A stretch of 64,000 nt of DNA from Mesorhizobium sp. M9A.F.Ca.ET.002.03.1.2 (GCF_003952365.1 NZ_CP034443.1:2597001-2661000); one strand, 5' to 3'. Positions 45,224 to 54,298 are shown, counted from the stretch's first letter. The notes: a model not told the origin generated them from the letters alone. Made by a program: numbers and translations.

Positions 45224-46063
45224 ATGGCTGGTGAAGAAGCTGCACCATGTCGCCATCGGGGGGCACCGCCGGAGGAGGTGGTAAATCGCGTTGCCGAAAT
45301 CGTCAGCGGCATCGCCGATGACCCGCAGTACCTTTATCAGCGAGGACTCTCGGCGGGCGAGTTTAGATTGGCCCTCCCTGCCGCGATCGAGAAGCTTCGC
45401 GGCAGCACGGCCGCCAGCAATGCCGATCGGCGTGACTTTCTGGGTATGATCTTCGATCATATGTTGGCTGTGGGCGCGATAGCCAGTGTGGTTCGCCCAG
45501 TCTACGGAAAGGATACGGTTTACCAACTGGCCGTGCCTGACATTGGTAACGTAGCCATCATCCAGAAGGGGTGTCCCGACGGCGCTCACAGCAGCGTTGC
45601 ATGGTCTGTTCCCTCATGGGCGGTCGAGACCTACCTTTGGTGGTTGTGCCCGAGTCTGGCCTCGGAACCCGGAGAACATGTTTTCAAAGGGGTCAACCGA
45701 CTCCGCCGTCGCTTTTTCTCGGATGCACCAGATACGCTTGATGGCATCATCTTCCACAATGACCTCTGCGGGTCAGACCTTCGACCGTGTCCGAAGATGG
45801 GCCGGGCAGTGGAGATTGGCGGAAACCGCATTCCTCCTCCGTGTATCTGGATCATGCCGGAGCGGGGCCAAGGACCTGACTTCAACTGGCACGGTCGCCG
45901 CCAACGGCGATTCCCGGCAGTTCTGCTCTCTTCGTTCAATGTCGATGCAGGCAATGCAAGTGTTTTGACCGGGTACATCGGGTTTCACCAAGGCGTCCGC
46001 GGCATCAGGACCACAGTCGCCTCCCGGTTTGGTCCGGGACGGTTGACCACCTTCAGGAGCTAA
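45224..46063 (+). CDS. Unrecognised protein, first gene of the ParB/SNF2/DUF3883 operon
   Basis: 279 aa, ATG behind GGGGGGATTA. I do not recognise the family. The N-terminal 90 residues are helical (EEVVNRVAEIVSGIADDPQY, then FRLALPAAIEKLRGSTAASN, FLGMIFDHMLAVGAIASVVR); the rest is beta-rich with VAIIQKGCPDGAHSSVAWSV and CIWIMPERGQGPDFNWHGRR. QKGCPDG and the acidic/basic residues around could form a nuclease site, but this is speculation. It has no membrane segment. The next gene starts 2 bases after its stop, so it belongs to a four-gene operon with a ParB-like protein, an SNF2 helicase and a nuclease-like protein. Confidence 0.8.
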   Translation: MAGEEAAPCRHRGAPPEEVVNRVAEIVSGIADDPQYLYQRGLSAGEFRLALPAAIEKLRGSTAASNADRRDFLGMIFDHMLAVGAIASVVRPVYGKDTVYQLAVPDIGNVAIIQKGCPDGAHSSVAWSVPSWAVETYLWWLCPSLASEPGEHVFKGVNRLRRRFFSDAPDTLDGIIFHNDLCGSDLRPCPKMGRAVEIGGNRIPPPCIWIMPERGQGPDFNWHGRRQRRFPAVLLSSFNVDAGNASVLTGYIGFHQGVRGIRTTVASRFGPGRLTTFRS

Positions 46064-46065
46064 AA

Positions 46066-47385
46066 ATGATGAACCCTGTGTTAGATCAGGAACGAGTCCA
46101 ACACCTTGTCGCGCGCCAGAGCTCGTCGAAACGACGCGCGCTGCTGGCCGCCTGGTCGCGGCCAGATCGCGAACTGCCGCTGGTGGACCTGGAGGTGACG
46201 TGGGTGCGGCTCTCCACTCTGAACCACCGGACTAAGGCTGAACAGATGCGAGAGATTGAGACGAAGGGGCGCCCAGACCTGTTTTCGGCGGACCCGATGG
46301 GGTCGGAAGCACAAGCGGCACAGCTTCGTATCCTGAAATCTCAGCCGGGCTTCTATGATCTCAAGGCTGATCTGAGAGAACGTGGTCAGCAGGAGCCGGC
46401 CGTAGCTACTGCGGAGGGCGTTCTTGTAAACGGCAACCGTAGGTCCGCTGCGCTTCGTAGCCTCTATTTAGACAATCAGCATGCGCCTTCTCGATATGTC
46501 CGCTGCCTCGTCCTTCCGGCCGATGCGACCATGGATGAACTGGTCGATCTCGAGACTGAGCTGCAGATCGCACGTGACTTCCGCGAAGACTATTCGTGGG
46601 TCAATGAAGCGCTCTTGATCGAGGAACTGTTCAACCGCGAAGCCCAGAACTGGGATCGAGTCGCGGCGAGGATGCACAAGGATGTACCCAAGGTTCGGGC
46701 GCAGTATGAAAAGCTGCAGCAGCTGCATCAGCTGGTGGCACTGTCAGACGGCACTCGCCACCACGCCGACTTTGATGAGAACGAGTCGGCTTTTGAGGAA
46801 CTCACTAGGCACATCCGAACTAAGCCTAAGGCTGAGGCCAATTCCGTTCGGGGCGCCTACTTCCTTGGCACGCTGACCGGGGTCAACTACCGCGATCTTC
46901 GCCACCTTCAGCGGCCGGATGCCGCCGCACTAGTCAGGCAGGAATTGGAATCGGATCCGACAATCGCACCGCTGCTTTGTGCCATCAGGCATGATGTGCC
47001 CAACAATGGCGGCGATGTTCTCGATGACGCCCTCGGTGATGCAGCACAGGAAGAGGACCTTTCCGATATCCTCGCCTTCTTCGCGCGCAAGCGCAGCGAA
47101 GAGATAGTGACTCTCGCAGATGGCAAGAGCGCTGTCGTATCCGATCTAATTGCTTCCGTAGGGGCTGCCATCGCCGTCGCGGCACAGGAAGCCGATGAGG
47201 ATTCTAAGGACGCAAAGGCGCTCGTGGCTCCATTGAGCCGTCTTGCCGCCGCCAAGGAGCAGGTTGGCCGCGCAGCTGCTGCGCTTGAACGGGCGCGTAG
47301 CTTTGACGGATGGAATGAAGCCGACTTCCAAACCAAGGTGGCCGCGCTCAAGGCCGAAGTGAGCAAGCTCGAGGCACGCGGATGA
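46066..47385 (+). CDS. ParB/sulfiredoxin-fold protein
   Basis: 439 aa behind AGGAGCTAAAA. The N-terminal half is a ParB-like domain: WVRLSTLNHRTKAEQMREIE, LRERGQQEPAVATAEGVLVN and GNRRSAALRSLYLD, the GNRR nucleotide-binding or nuclease motif. The middle (EDYSWVNEALLIEELFNREA, DVPKVRAQYEKLQQLHQLVA) resembles the helix-turn-helix and linker that follow ParB domains. The C-terminal 120 residues are helical and likely coiled coil. ParB-fold proteins can be CTPase clamps or nucleases; in defence operons they usually load on DNA. The stop overlaps the helicase start (ATGA). Confidence 0.85.
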   Translation: MMNPVLDQERVQHLVARQSSSKRRALLAAWSRPDRELPLVDLEVTWVRLSTLNHRTKAEQMREIETKGRPDLFSADPMGSEAQAAQLRILKSQPGFYDLKADLRERGQQEPAVATAEGVLVNGNRRSAALRSLYLDNQHAPSRYVRCLVLPADATMDELVDLETELQIARDFREDYSWVNEALLIEELFNREAQNWDRVAARMHKDVPKVRAQYEKLQQLHQLVALSDGTRHHADFDENESAFEELTRHIRTKPKAEANSVRGAYFLGTLTGVNYRDLRHLQRPDAAALVRQELESDPTIAPLLCAIRHDVPNNGGDVLDDALGDAAQEEDLSDILAFFARKRSEEIVTLADGKSAVVSDLIASVGAAIAVAAQEADEDSKDAKALVAPLSRLAAAKEQVGRAAAALERARSFDGWNEADFQTKVAALKAEVSKLEARG

Positions 47386-49274
47386 TCCGTGCCGAGCTCT
47401 ATCGGCAGGACCGTCCGACGGTCGTCGTCGATCGCTTGGACGATACGAATCCTGGTGCCTGGGCCCGGCTGCAGGAAGCCTTTGCACGCGGCATCCTCAC
47501 TGGATCGGCACGGCAGTCAGTGGTGCACCCGGATGTGTTCATGGCGGAACTCGATGTCCTGCGCGACATTCGGGCAGTGTTTGCAGAGCGGGTTGAGTTA
47601 GGACCGACCCTCACATCACAGTTGCGATTAATGGCTGATGATCGCCGTGCCCGTTCCGTGGCGATCGAAGCCGGTGAGGCAAGCGAAACCGAGCTTGAGG
47701 CCCTCGCGGCCGAGCTTGAGGCCGCCGGGTTCAAAAGGAATTTGAAGCCCTTTCAACTGAGAAATCTCGCCCGCCTCATGCGTCTGCCGCATGCTGCGGA
47801 CTTTTCGGTTCCTGGAGCGGGTAAGACGACGGTGGCGCTGGCGGCATTTGCTTTGGGTCGCGCTCGAGGAAGTATCGACCGTCTTATGGTCGTTGCGCCA
47901 ATCGCCGCCTTCGGAGCCTGGGATGAGGATGCAGTCGCTTGCTTCAAAAAGCCACCGCGCGTTGTAATCTTTGGGGGTCCCGAAACAATTATCCCGCAAG
48001 ACACGGAGATCCTGCTCTCAAATTACAATCGCGTCGCAAGCGATTATGACATTATCAGAGCCTTCGTGGCGAATGGGGCTACCAAGGTTGTGCTCGACGA
48101 AGCCCATCGTGTGAAGCGCGGCGCTTCGGGGGTGCATGGTCGTGCTGTGTTGGATTTGGCCTATGCGGCTCATCGCCGAGACGTGCTAACTGGTACGCCG
48201 GCCCCCCAAGGCGCGCACGATCTAGTGGCTCTGGTGAAGTTCCTATACCCGGGCCAGGATCGCCAGATTCTTCCGAGGTCTGCTTACATCGAAAGGCTGG
48301 GGCGCGATCCGAATGTTCTCGGCGAGACTCACGCAGCGATTACGCGGTACTTCGTTCGAACTCCCAAGAGCGAGCTGGAGCTGCCTCCCATAACGTTCGA
48401 GGTTATCCGCAGACAAATGGGACCCATTCAAAGCGCGATCTATGATACGCTCGTGGGTCGCTACCGCGCCACTTTTTCGCTTCCCGACCGCGGTCGGCAC
48501 GAGATGCAGCGCCTTGGCCGCATAGTAATGTACCTGCTCGAGGCCGCGACAAACCCCATGCTGTTAACGGCCGGTTCGGATGAGAGTGATGATCCAGGAT
48601 TCCTTCACCCGCCGCTCGAGTTGTCGAGCAGCGAGCCGCTCGTCAACCTGCTACAAAGCTACAAAAACTTTGAGACGCCGTGGAAATACCAACAAGTGCT
48701 TTCCATTGTAGCGGCAGCAGCCGAACGCGGCGAGAAGGTCCTGATCTGGTCCAACTTCGTGCGCAACCTAAAGGTGTTGGCTCGAATGCTTGCGCAATAT
48801 CAGCCGGCAATAGTGCATGGAGGGGTTCCCTCCGACGACGGTGCTCCCCCTGGCGACCTAACGCGCGAGAATGAATTTCGGCGGTTCCGACATGATGCCC
48901 ACTGCGTTGCGCTCCTGGCAAATCCTGCAGCCTGCGGCGAGGGCATCAGCCTCCATCACTGGTGTCACAACGCTGTGTTCCTGGATAGGACGTTCAATGC
49001 GGGCCACTTCCTGCAGAGCCAGGATCGCATTCACAGGCTTGGGCTGTCGGCGGATGTAAAAACGCGCTTCACGCTACTCATCAGCTCGAACACCATCGAC
49101 AATACGGTTGACGGAAGGCTTCACGACAAGGTCAGGGCGCTTTCCCGTTTGATGGATGATCCCGGCCTAGTCCAGATCTCACTACCTTCTCCAGATGAGG
49201 GCGAAGGCGGTGCACCTGCGTTCGAGGATGATTGGCAGGCCGTAGCCGCACACGTCGGAACCATAGATGTATGA
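47382..49274 (+). CDS. SNF2-type superfamily 2 helicase
   Basis: 630 aa, translationally coupled to the ParB-like gene. After a helical N-terminus, motif I is FSVPGAGKTTVALAAFALGR near residue 145, motif Ia VVAPIAAFGAWDED, motif II VVLDEAHRVKRGASGVHGRA (DEAH) and motif III VLTGTPAPQGAHDLV. The second RecA domain has KVLIWSNFVRNLKVLARMLA (motif IV), NPAACGEGISLHHWCHNAVF (motif V) and QSQDRIHRLG (motif VI, QxxxRxxR). SNF2 enzymes translocate on double-stranded DNA and remodel bound protein. Helicases of this kind are core parts of several phage-defence systems. It appears intact. Confidence 0.93.
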   Translation: MIRAELYRQDRPTVVVDRLDDTNPGAWARLQEAFARGILTGSARQSVVHPDVFMAELDVLRDIRAVFAERVELGPTLTSQLRLMADDRRARSVAIEAGEASETELEALAAELEAAGFKRNLKPFQLRNLARLMRLPHAADFSVPGAGKTTVALAAFALGRARGSIDRLMVVAPIAAFGAWDEDAVACFKKPPRVVIFGGPETIIPQDTEILLSNYNRVASDYDIIRAFVANGATKVVLDEAHRVKRGASGVHGRAVLDLAYAAHRRDVLTGTPAPQGAHDLVALVKFLYPGQDRQILPRSAYIERLGRDPNVLGETHAAITRYFVRTPKSELELPPITFEVIRRQMGPIQSAIYDTLVGRYRATFSLPDRGRHEMQRLGRIVMYLLEAATNPMLLTAGSDESDDPGFLHPPLELSSSEPLVNLLQSYKNFETPWKYQQVLSIVAAAAERGEKVLIWSNFVRNLKVLARMLAQYQPAIVHGGVPSDDGAPPGDLTRENEFRRFRHDAHCVALLANPAACGEGISLHHWCHNAVFLDRTFNAGHFLQSQDRIHRLGLSADVKTRFTLLISSNTIDNTVDGRLHDKVRALSRLMDDPGLVQISLPSPDEGEGGAPAFEDDWQAVAAHVGTIDV

Positions 49275-49389
49275 GTTGCCAAGTCGCGGACGCTGTCATG
49301 CTGCCTTCCTGCTGGCCTACAGTGCGCGGCTGAGGCCTTCAGGTGACTTCAACTCTTGGGTGATATCCGCGAGCGGGAAGTCGACCATC

Positions 49390-50175
49390 ATGGCCGCCTC
49401 AACTGACGTCCTAGGTACCGCGAGGCTGCTCGTAGATATCAACCTCGCTAGCATAACCGATGTCGTCGCGATCAATCCCGTACTTGCCGCTTTCGACAGC
49501 AAGGCTGATCGACATAGTCTGTTGGGCATTGCCCGTCTCTTGCTGCAGAGATGCCCTCTGGCGTGGATTGGAGCTGCAATTGTCGACGGGCGTCTGGCCC
49601 CAGAATTCATTCCCGACAGTGACCTAGAAGCCCTTTCCTGGCTTGGGCCGGACCTGGAACCGCTGCTCGTCGAAATACATCATCGGCTAACACGTGCGTC
49701 CTTTGACGAGCGCAGAAAGATGCTCGGCAATGCTGGCGAACTCGCAATCATGTCGGCCCTTCGTTATGAGAGATACTCACCGGTGCATGTGGCGCTCCTC
49801 TCTGATTGGTACGGCTACGACATTGAGAACCGTCGGGCCTCTGCTACCGAGCGCTTGGAGGTGAAGGCGTGCGTAAGAGCCACCGCAGACCGTGTATTCG
49901 TGTCGCGCAACGAATTCGACAAAGCAGCAAAGTTCGGGTCCGAATGGCGACTCATTCAGGTGATATTTTCGTCAAGTGTAATGGTGGAACGAACCATCAT
50001 AGCCGCTCATGTAGAGGAGGTCCGTGAACTTAGCAGCGGCGCGCTCCAAGCGTTGGCTCCTGATCCATCGCCGACGTTCCAATGGACCGATTCCGCTGAA
50101 TTTCGCCCGACCCCCGATATGTGGATTCCAAGCGCACTGCGCGTGGATAACACCTTCTCACTGGAGTGTAGGTAA
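49390..50175 (+). CDS. DUF3883-like (PD-(D/E)xK) nuclease-type protein
   Basis: 261 aa from ATG 49390; an ATG at 49267 would add 41 residues of poor character and overlap the helicase. The C-terminal half has the DUF3883 pattern: LGNAGELAIMSALRYE (Glu), WYGYDIENRRASATERLEVK (Asp in GYDI, then LEVKA as the E-x-K), FVSRNEFDKAAKFGSEWRLI and QVIF. This is a restriction-endonuclease-fold domain found in defence operons and in plant NOV proteins. The N-terminal 120 residues are helical (ADRHSLLGIARLLLQRCPLA). It is probably the effector or DNA-end processing part of the operon. Confidence 0.82.
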   Translation: MAASTDVLGTARLLVDINLASITDVVAINPVLAAFDSKADRHSLLGIARLLLQRCPLAWIGAAIVDGRLAPEFIPDSDLEALSWLGPDLEPLLVEIHHRLTRASFDERRKMLGNAGELAIMSALRYERYSPVHVALLSDWYGYDIENRRASATERLEVKACVRATADRVFVSRNEFDKAAKFGSEWRLIQVIFSSSVMVERTIIAAHVEEVRELSSGALQALAPDPSPTFQWTDSAEFRPTPDMWIPSALRVDNTFSLECR

Positions 50176-50261
50176 GATGTGCGCGCCTCGTTGTCGCTTG
50201 CGCGTCCGGAGAACTGTAAGACCATCCATCTGGAAAGACCGCACATTCATAAAAGGCCCCG

Positions 50262-50500
50262 GTGCCTAGCAGTGTGATAGCCCGGGAGCAGATGGAGCGA
50301 CGCATCGAGCTCAAACTGCCGCGGCTGATCGAGTTGCTGTTGTCGCGGCCGCTGGTCTCCACCACCATGATCCAGAAGGAGCTCAAGGTGTCGCGACAGG
50401 GTGCCAATTTCGTTGCCGAGTTCACCCTGTCAACCTGCGCGAAATCACGGGAGGGCGCGATATCGGGCGTAGGGGTCGTTTGGCTATTCAGGTCGGATTT
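50262..50500 (+). pseudogene. C-terminal fragment of an RHE_PE00001-family protein
   Basis: MERRIELKLPRLIELLLSRP, then LVSTTMIQKELKVSRQGANF, matches the helix-turn-helix end of the protein at 33257 (SDLIELVMSRPLVSTGMVQK). The frame drifts after VAEF and the family ending is lost. It directly follows the DUF3883 gene and is evidence of another, deleted copy of this plasmid gene. Confidence 0.75.
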
Positions 50501-50941
50501 CATTGGTCTCCGTGGGCGCGAGATCGAGTGTCACGTGGCAACGTAGTAATCCTTGCTTTGCCTTGCCGGCGGCACGGCATGGGCCGTGATCAGACCGTCT
50601 CAGATGAATGAAGACCTTTTTTCGCTTTGGGCCAAGGTTTGCCGAAGACTGTCAGGAAAAGGGCATCTGTCGCATTCATATCGCCATGAGGCAGTTTTCG
50701 GCATCCGTCACCGTGAGCTCTACGCCAACTTTCGGATGCATTATCTGATTCCGCGCTGTGATCGCTGCGGAAAGTAAGGGCCACCATGCCCGATTTGTGT
50801 CGAATTGTTTGTGCAAAAAACGCCACAATAGAAATGCAGCCTTTCATCAATTGAACGGTATTTATGACGCAGTAAGATTATTGACGAACATGTTAGATCT
50901 TGAAACCGAGGTAAGAAAGGGAGTCAGCCACTCCGGGATTT
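50501..50941. other. Stretch without a recognisable gene before vsr
   Basis: 440 bases with only short open frames and no motif. It lies downstream of both the relic and the convergently oriented vsr gene. Confidence 0.35.
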
Positions 50942-51358
50942 TTAAGAAGCATGCTTGCCCAGGAAGTCGGCGAGTCGGCGAGCAAGGCGGTCCGCGTCTT
51001 TCATCTCGCATTCCCAGATCACTAGGACCCGCCATCCGTCGGCCTCGATCGCTGCGACGCTCGCGGCATCGCGCTCGACGTTCCTCGCGATCTTCGCCGA
51101 CCAGTATTCCCGGTTCTTTTTCGGCATACGCGCGCCGCGCTTGCACCCATGTCCGTGCCAGAAGCACCCATGTACGAAGATGACGGCCTGTCGCCGGGAG
51201 AACACCAAGTCGGGCTTCCCGGGCAAGTCCTTGCGGTGCAGCCTGAAGCGATAGCCGAGTGCGTGCGCGAGGCGGCGGACGGCCATCTCCGGTTTTGTGC
51301 CGGTTGACCGGACCAAGGACATTTGTCGGCTTCTGGCAGGATCAACGTTCGCAGTCAT
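50942..51358 (-). CDS. vsr: Very short patch repair (Vsr) endonuclease
   Basis: 138 aa, complete. The fold and active site are clear: RSRQMSLVRSTGTKPEMAVR, then LHRKDLPGKPDLVFSRRQAV (catalytic Asp) and FVHGCFWHGHGCKRGARMP (zinc and His residues), ending KIARNVERDAASVAAIEADG and WECEM. Vsr nicks next to T:G mismatches created by deamination of 5-methylcytosine and so protects methylated sites from mutation. It is divergent from the methyltransferase gene 97 bases away; the two probably share a promoter region. Confidence 0.96.
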   Translation of the reverse strand: MTANVDPARSRQMSLVRSTGTKPEMAVRRLAHALGYRFRLHRKDLPGKPDLVFSRRQAVIFVHGCFWHGHGCKRGARMPKKNREYWSAKIARNVERDAASVAAIEADGWRVLVIWECEMKDADRLARRLADFLGKHAS

Positions 51359-51454
51359 GGAAAATTCATGGTGAGCATGTTACGGATGAGAACAAACCGT
51401 AAACCATTTTCGGCGTGGGGTATGCTAGCATTACGCGCGAATCACGGGGAGATC

Positions 51455-52657
51455 ATGCGGACATTTTATGAGTTTTTCGCCGGCGGAGGGATGGCGCGTG
51501 CCGGACTTGGTCCAGAGTGGCAGTGTGCCTTCGCTAACGATTTCGATGTAAAAAAAGGCCTGACGTATCAGGTCAACTGGGGGACCGGCGGCGAGCTGAC
51601 TATCGGTGATATTCGCCAAGTCAAGATCGACAAGCTCCCCGGCACTGCCGACTTAGCTTGGGGGTCATTCCCCTGTCAGGATCTGTCGCTTGCCGGAGGC
51701 GGCGCTGGATTGAAAGGCGAGCGTTCGGGAACCTTCTATCCGTTCTGGACGATTATGAACGGCCTGATCGCAGAGGCCCGCGGTCCGAAGATCATCGCGC
51801 TGGAAAACGTTAACGGGACTCTGACCAGCCACGGAGGCGCTGACTTCGTGGCGATCGCCGAGACTTTCGCGAAAGCGGGCTACCGCTATGGCGCTATGGT
51901 CATCGACGCAAAACTTTTTGTCCCGCAGAGTCGCCCAAGGCTCTTCGTCATCGGCGTCCGGGGGGATTTCGAGGTGCACGAGGCCATGCTATCGCCGGAG
52001 CCGGTGGCGCCCTTCCATTCCCGCGGCCTTCAAAACGCGGTCGCAAGGATTCCTGCAAAGGCGCGGAAGCGGTGGCTGTGGTGGAATCTTCCTTCTCCGC
52101 CTGTCCGCAACACATGCTTCGCCGACCTCGTCGAAGAAAATCCCTCGAGCGTCGAATGGCACACCACGGAACAGACCGCGCGGCTGATCGCCCAGATGTC
52201 TCCGGTGAATATCGCGAAGCTTGAGGCCGCGAAGCGGGCCGGGCGCCGCATGGTGGGGACCGTCTACAAGCGGACGAGACCGCAGAATCCTAACGGGAAA
52301 GCTGTAAGAGCGGAAGTGCGCTTCGACGAGATCGCGGGCTGCCTGCGCACACCGACGGGAGGGTCGTCCCGGCAGACGATCATGGTCGTGGACGGCGCCC
52401 GTGTCCGGTCGCGCTTGATCAGCGCGAGGGAGACCGCACGGCTCATGGGACTTCCGGACGACTACAAGTTGCCTCGCGCATACAATGAAGGCTACCACCT
52501 TACAGGGGACGGGGTGGCAGTTCCGGTCGTTCGCTTTCTGGCGCAGCACCTGTTCGAGCCGGTCCTCCGAGCGACCGAGGGACAACATGGCGAAACTCCC
52601 GAACAGCACAACAGACAGCACGAAAACACCGCCGCTCGAAACGGACGAGCTGCGTAA
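51455..52657 (+). CDS. dcm: DNA (cytosine-5) methyltransferase
   Basis: 400 aa from ATG 51455, selected because GGGGAG precedes it and motif I follows at once (FYEFFAGGGMARAGLG). Motif IV is LAWGSFPCQDLSLAGGGAGL with the catalytic Cys, motif VI IIALENVNG and motif VIII FVPQSRPRLFVIGVRG. The target-recognition region follows, and the end has SARETARLMGLPDDYKLP with motifs IX and X. It methylates cytosine within an unknown recognition sequence. The downstream nuclease starts 71 bases inside its end, and Vsr is divergent, a normal restriction-modification layout. Confidence 0.95.
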   Translation: MRTFYEFFAGGGMARAGLGPEWQCAFANDFDVKKGLTYQVNWGTGGELTIGDIRQVKIDKLPGTADLAWGSFPCQDLSLAGGGAGLKGERSGTFYPFWTIMNGLIAEARGPKIIALENVNGTLTSHGGADFVAIAETFAKAGYRYGAMVIDAKLFVPQSRPRLFVIGVRGDFEVHEAMLSPEPVAPFHSRGLQNAVARIPAKARKRWLWWNLPSPPVRNTCFADLVEENPSSVEWHTTEQTARLIAQMSPVNIAKLEAAKRAGRRMVGTVYKRTRPQNPNGKAVRAEVRFDEIAGCLRTPTGGSSRQTIMVVDGARVRSRLISARETARLMGLPDDYKLPRAYNEGYHLTGDGVAVPVVRFLAQHLFEPVLRATEGQHGETPEQHNRQHENTAARNGRAA

Positions 52658-53366
52658 GGCCATTCGGAAATTCTTCCGCGAAACTCTCTACGACGACCCC
52701 TCGGGTGAGAAGCGTCCCGTCGGCAGCTATCGCTGGGGAGTATACGCGTTCTACGACTACGACGGGGAGCCGATCTACGTCGGCCAGACCAAGGAGAAGG
52801 TTTCCGGCCGCGTCGGGCGCCACCTCACGAACCAGCGCACCGACGCTGTGGCGATGTCGGTGTTGGACCCTTTTGAGGTGGCGGAGATACAGGTCTGGCC
52901 ACTGCCGCAGTTCGAGGCCGTGGGGTCGAAGCACTCTGACTTTAAAACGGCGAATGCGCACCTAAACGCGCTCGAGCACCTTGTCTTCACTCGGCTACGC
53001 AACGAGAGCAAGTTCAAGGCGATCCTGAATGAGAAGGACCCGCCGGCGCCGACTGTAGAAATCACCGAGCCGCCTTCCATGCGTGGTTCGATTGTCTCCG
53101 ACCGGATCCAGGAGTTGCGCGGCCATCCGGACACCCGTTTGGCACGTCGGGCGCTCATCGTGTCCAAGCTGTCGCAGGTCATCTCCGAACGCGAGGTAAA
53201 GATGGGCCTTCGACGTGTGCTCGTGACCCAGACTAGGCGCATGAACTGGCTGGCGGAAAGACGCTTCGAGAAACTCGGCGGCGAGAGCCTAGTAGAGGAA
53301 GGAGCCGAGGACGAAGAGGACACAAAGGGAGACTTGGACGGGGACGGAACTGCGATTCCACACTGA
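52587..53366 (+). CDS. GIY-YIG nuclease, probable restriction endonuclease partner
   Basis: 259 aa; ATG at 52587 behind GAGGG, overlapping the methyltransferase by 71 bases. The GIY-YIG core spans roughly residues 48-110: RWGVYAFYDYDGEPIYVGQT contains the two motif halves (GVY and YVG), followed by the Arg in VSGRVGRHL. Further blocks are HLNALEHLVFTRLRNESKFK (Glu and Asn region). The C-terminal third is helical and acidic. GIY-YIG restriction enzymes (the Eco29kI group) cut double-stranded DNA. Extreme overlap with the methyltransferase argues for a cognate pair. Cleavage activity is inferred. Confidence 0.85.
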   Translation: MAKLPNSTTDSTKTPPLETDELRKAIRKFFRETLYDDPSGEKRPVGSYRWGVYAFYDYDGEPIYVGQTKEKVSGRVGRHLTNQRTDAVAMSVLDPFEVAEIQVWPLPQFEAVGSKHSDFKTANAHLNALEHLVFTRLRNESKFKAILNEKDPPAPTVEITEPPSMRGSIVSDRIQELRGHPDTRLARRALIVSKLSQVISEREVKMGLRRVLVTQTRRMNWLAERRFEKLGGESLVEEGAEDEEDTKGDLDGDGTAIPH

Positions 53367-53454
53367 CGAACTGAGTGCATCGCGTCGAAAGTGGGTTAAA
53401 CATAAACAACAATTATGCGCGATGCCCTTGGTCACCGTCGGCGTCGGGTCATCT

Positions 53455-53633
53455 GCGTCAGGGGAATTGGGCGACATCGACCTTAGCGACGTCGCCGATC
53501 GTCAATCTCGCCGCCCAAGTTAGCGGCGTAGCCCGCCGCTTTTCTCGGATCAAGGCGAATAGGCAAGACCACACCCAATCCGGCCCGCGCCATCCCGCCC
53601 CGCAAAAAATTCATAAAATGCGCCAACATGCAT
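53455..53633 (-). pseudogene. Relic of a second cytosine methyltransferase, inverted
   Basis: On the minus strand HVGAFYEFFAG, then GMARAGLG in a shifted frame, DPRKAAGYAANLGGE and LTIGDVAKVDVAQFP follow the first 60 residues of the intact enzyme at 51455 (FYEFFAGGGMARAGLG, ELTIGDIRQVKIDKLP) without being a simple copy of it. Two frameshifts are visible. Everything after motif I and the adjacent region is gone. Confidence 0.75.
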
Positions 53634-53829
53634 TGCGTCTCTCTCGCCGGCATTGTCGTCAAACAACACTGAAGTGTTTACTAAAAACTGTGGGGCAGCT
53701 TGCTTAGATAGTATCCTGAAGGTTCTGCAAAAAGCTCTGGAGAGAGAACAGCCCTTACTCTGAGGCGAGGGGCGGCCATGGCACGCTGGTGACGTTGCGA
53801 TCACCGATTCCCGTGGAAGGGCAAGTGCC

Positions 53830-54298
53830 ATGACCAAGCGAGACGTTAGACTGAGCAGAGGCGAGTTGAAAGCGTTGCTGTTGTCAGATGAGGACGCCTT
53901 TCGCAGAGTTTTGCAGACTGTCGTGCAGGAGGCTTGGAAGCCGAGATGACGGAGGCGATCGGGGCCGAGAAAGGCGAGCGAACGGCGGAGCGGGTTGGTT
54001 ACCGGTCCGGCTATTATGAGCGCAAGCTTGTGACGCGGGTTGGGGTCCTGGAACTTCGCTTTCCGCAGGATCGGGTCGGCCGGTTCTCCTTGTTCGAGTG
54101 CTACCAGCGCTCGGAGAAGGAACTGGTATCGGCGCTGGTCGAGATGTACGTGCAAGGCGTGTCAACCCGCAAGGTCAAGGCGATCACCGAAGAGCTGTGC
54201 GGCCATTCCTTTTCGGCCTCGACGGTGAGCGAGGCGACGGCGCGGCTGGATGAGGCGCTGAAGGCGTTATTTGAGCAGCGGCTTGCCGAACCTTATCC
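53830..54298 (+). pseudogene. IS256-family transposase, N-terminal fragment with frameshift
   Basis: MTKRDVRLSRGELKALLLSD, then EDAFRRVLQTVVQEA, is the usual IS256 (Mutator-type) start. A missing base near 53933 shifts the frame, after which EAEMTEAIGAEKGERTAERV, GYRSGYYERKLVTRVGVLEL and STRKVKAITEELCGHSFSAS continue to about 54298. The catalytic domain is missing, replaced by unrelated DNA. About 150 residues remain of roughly 400. Confidence 0.88.
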
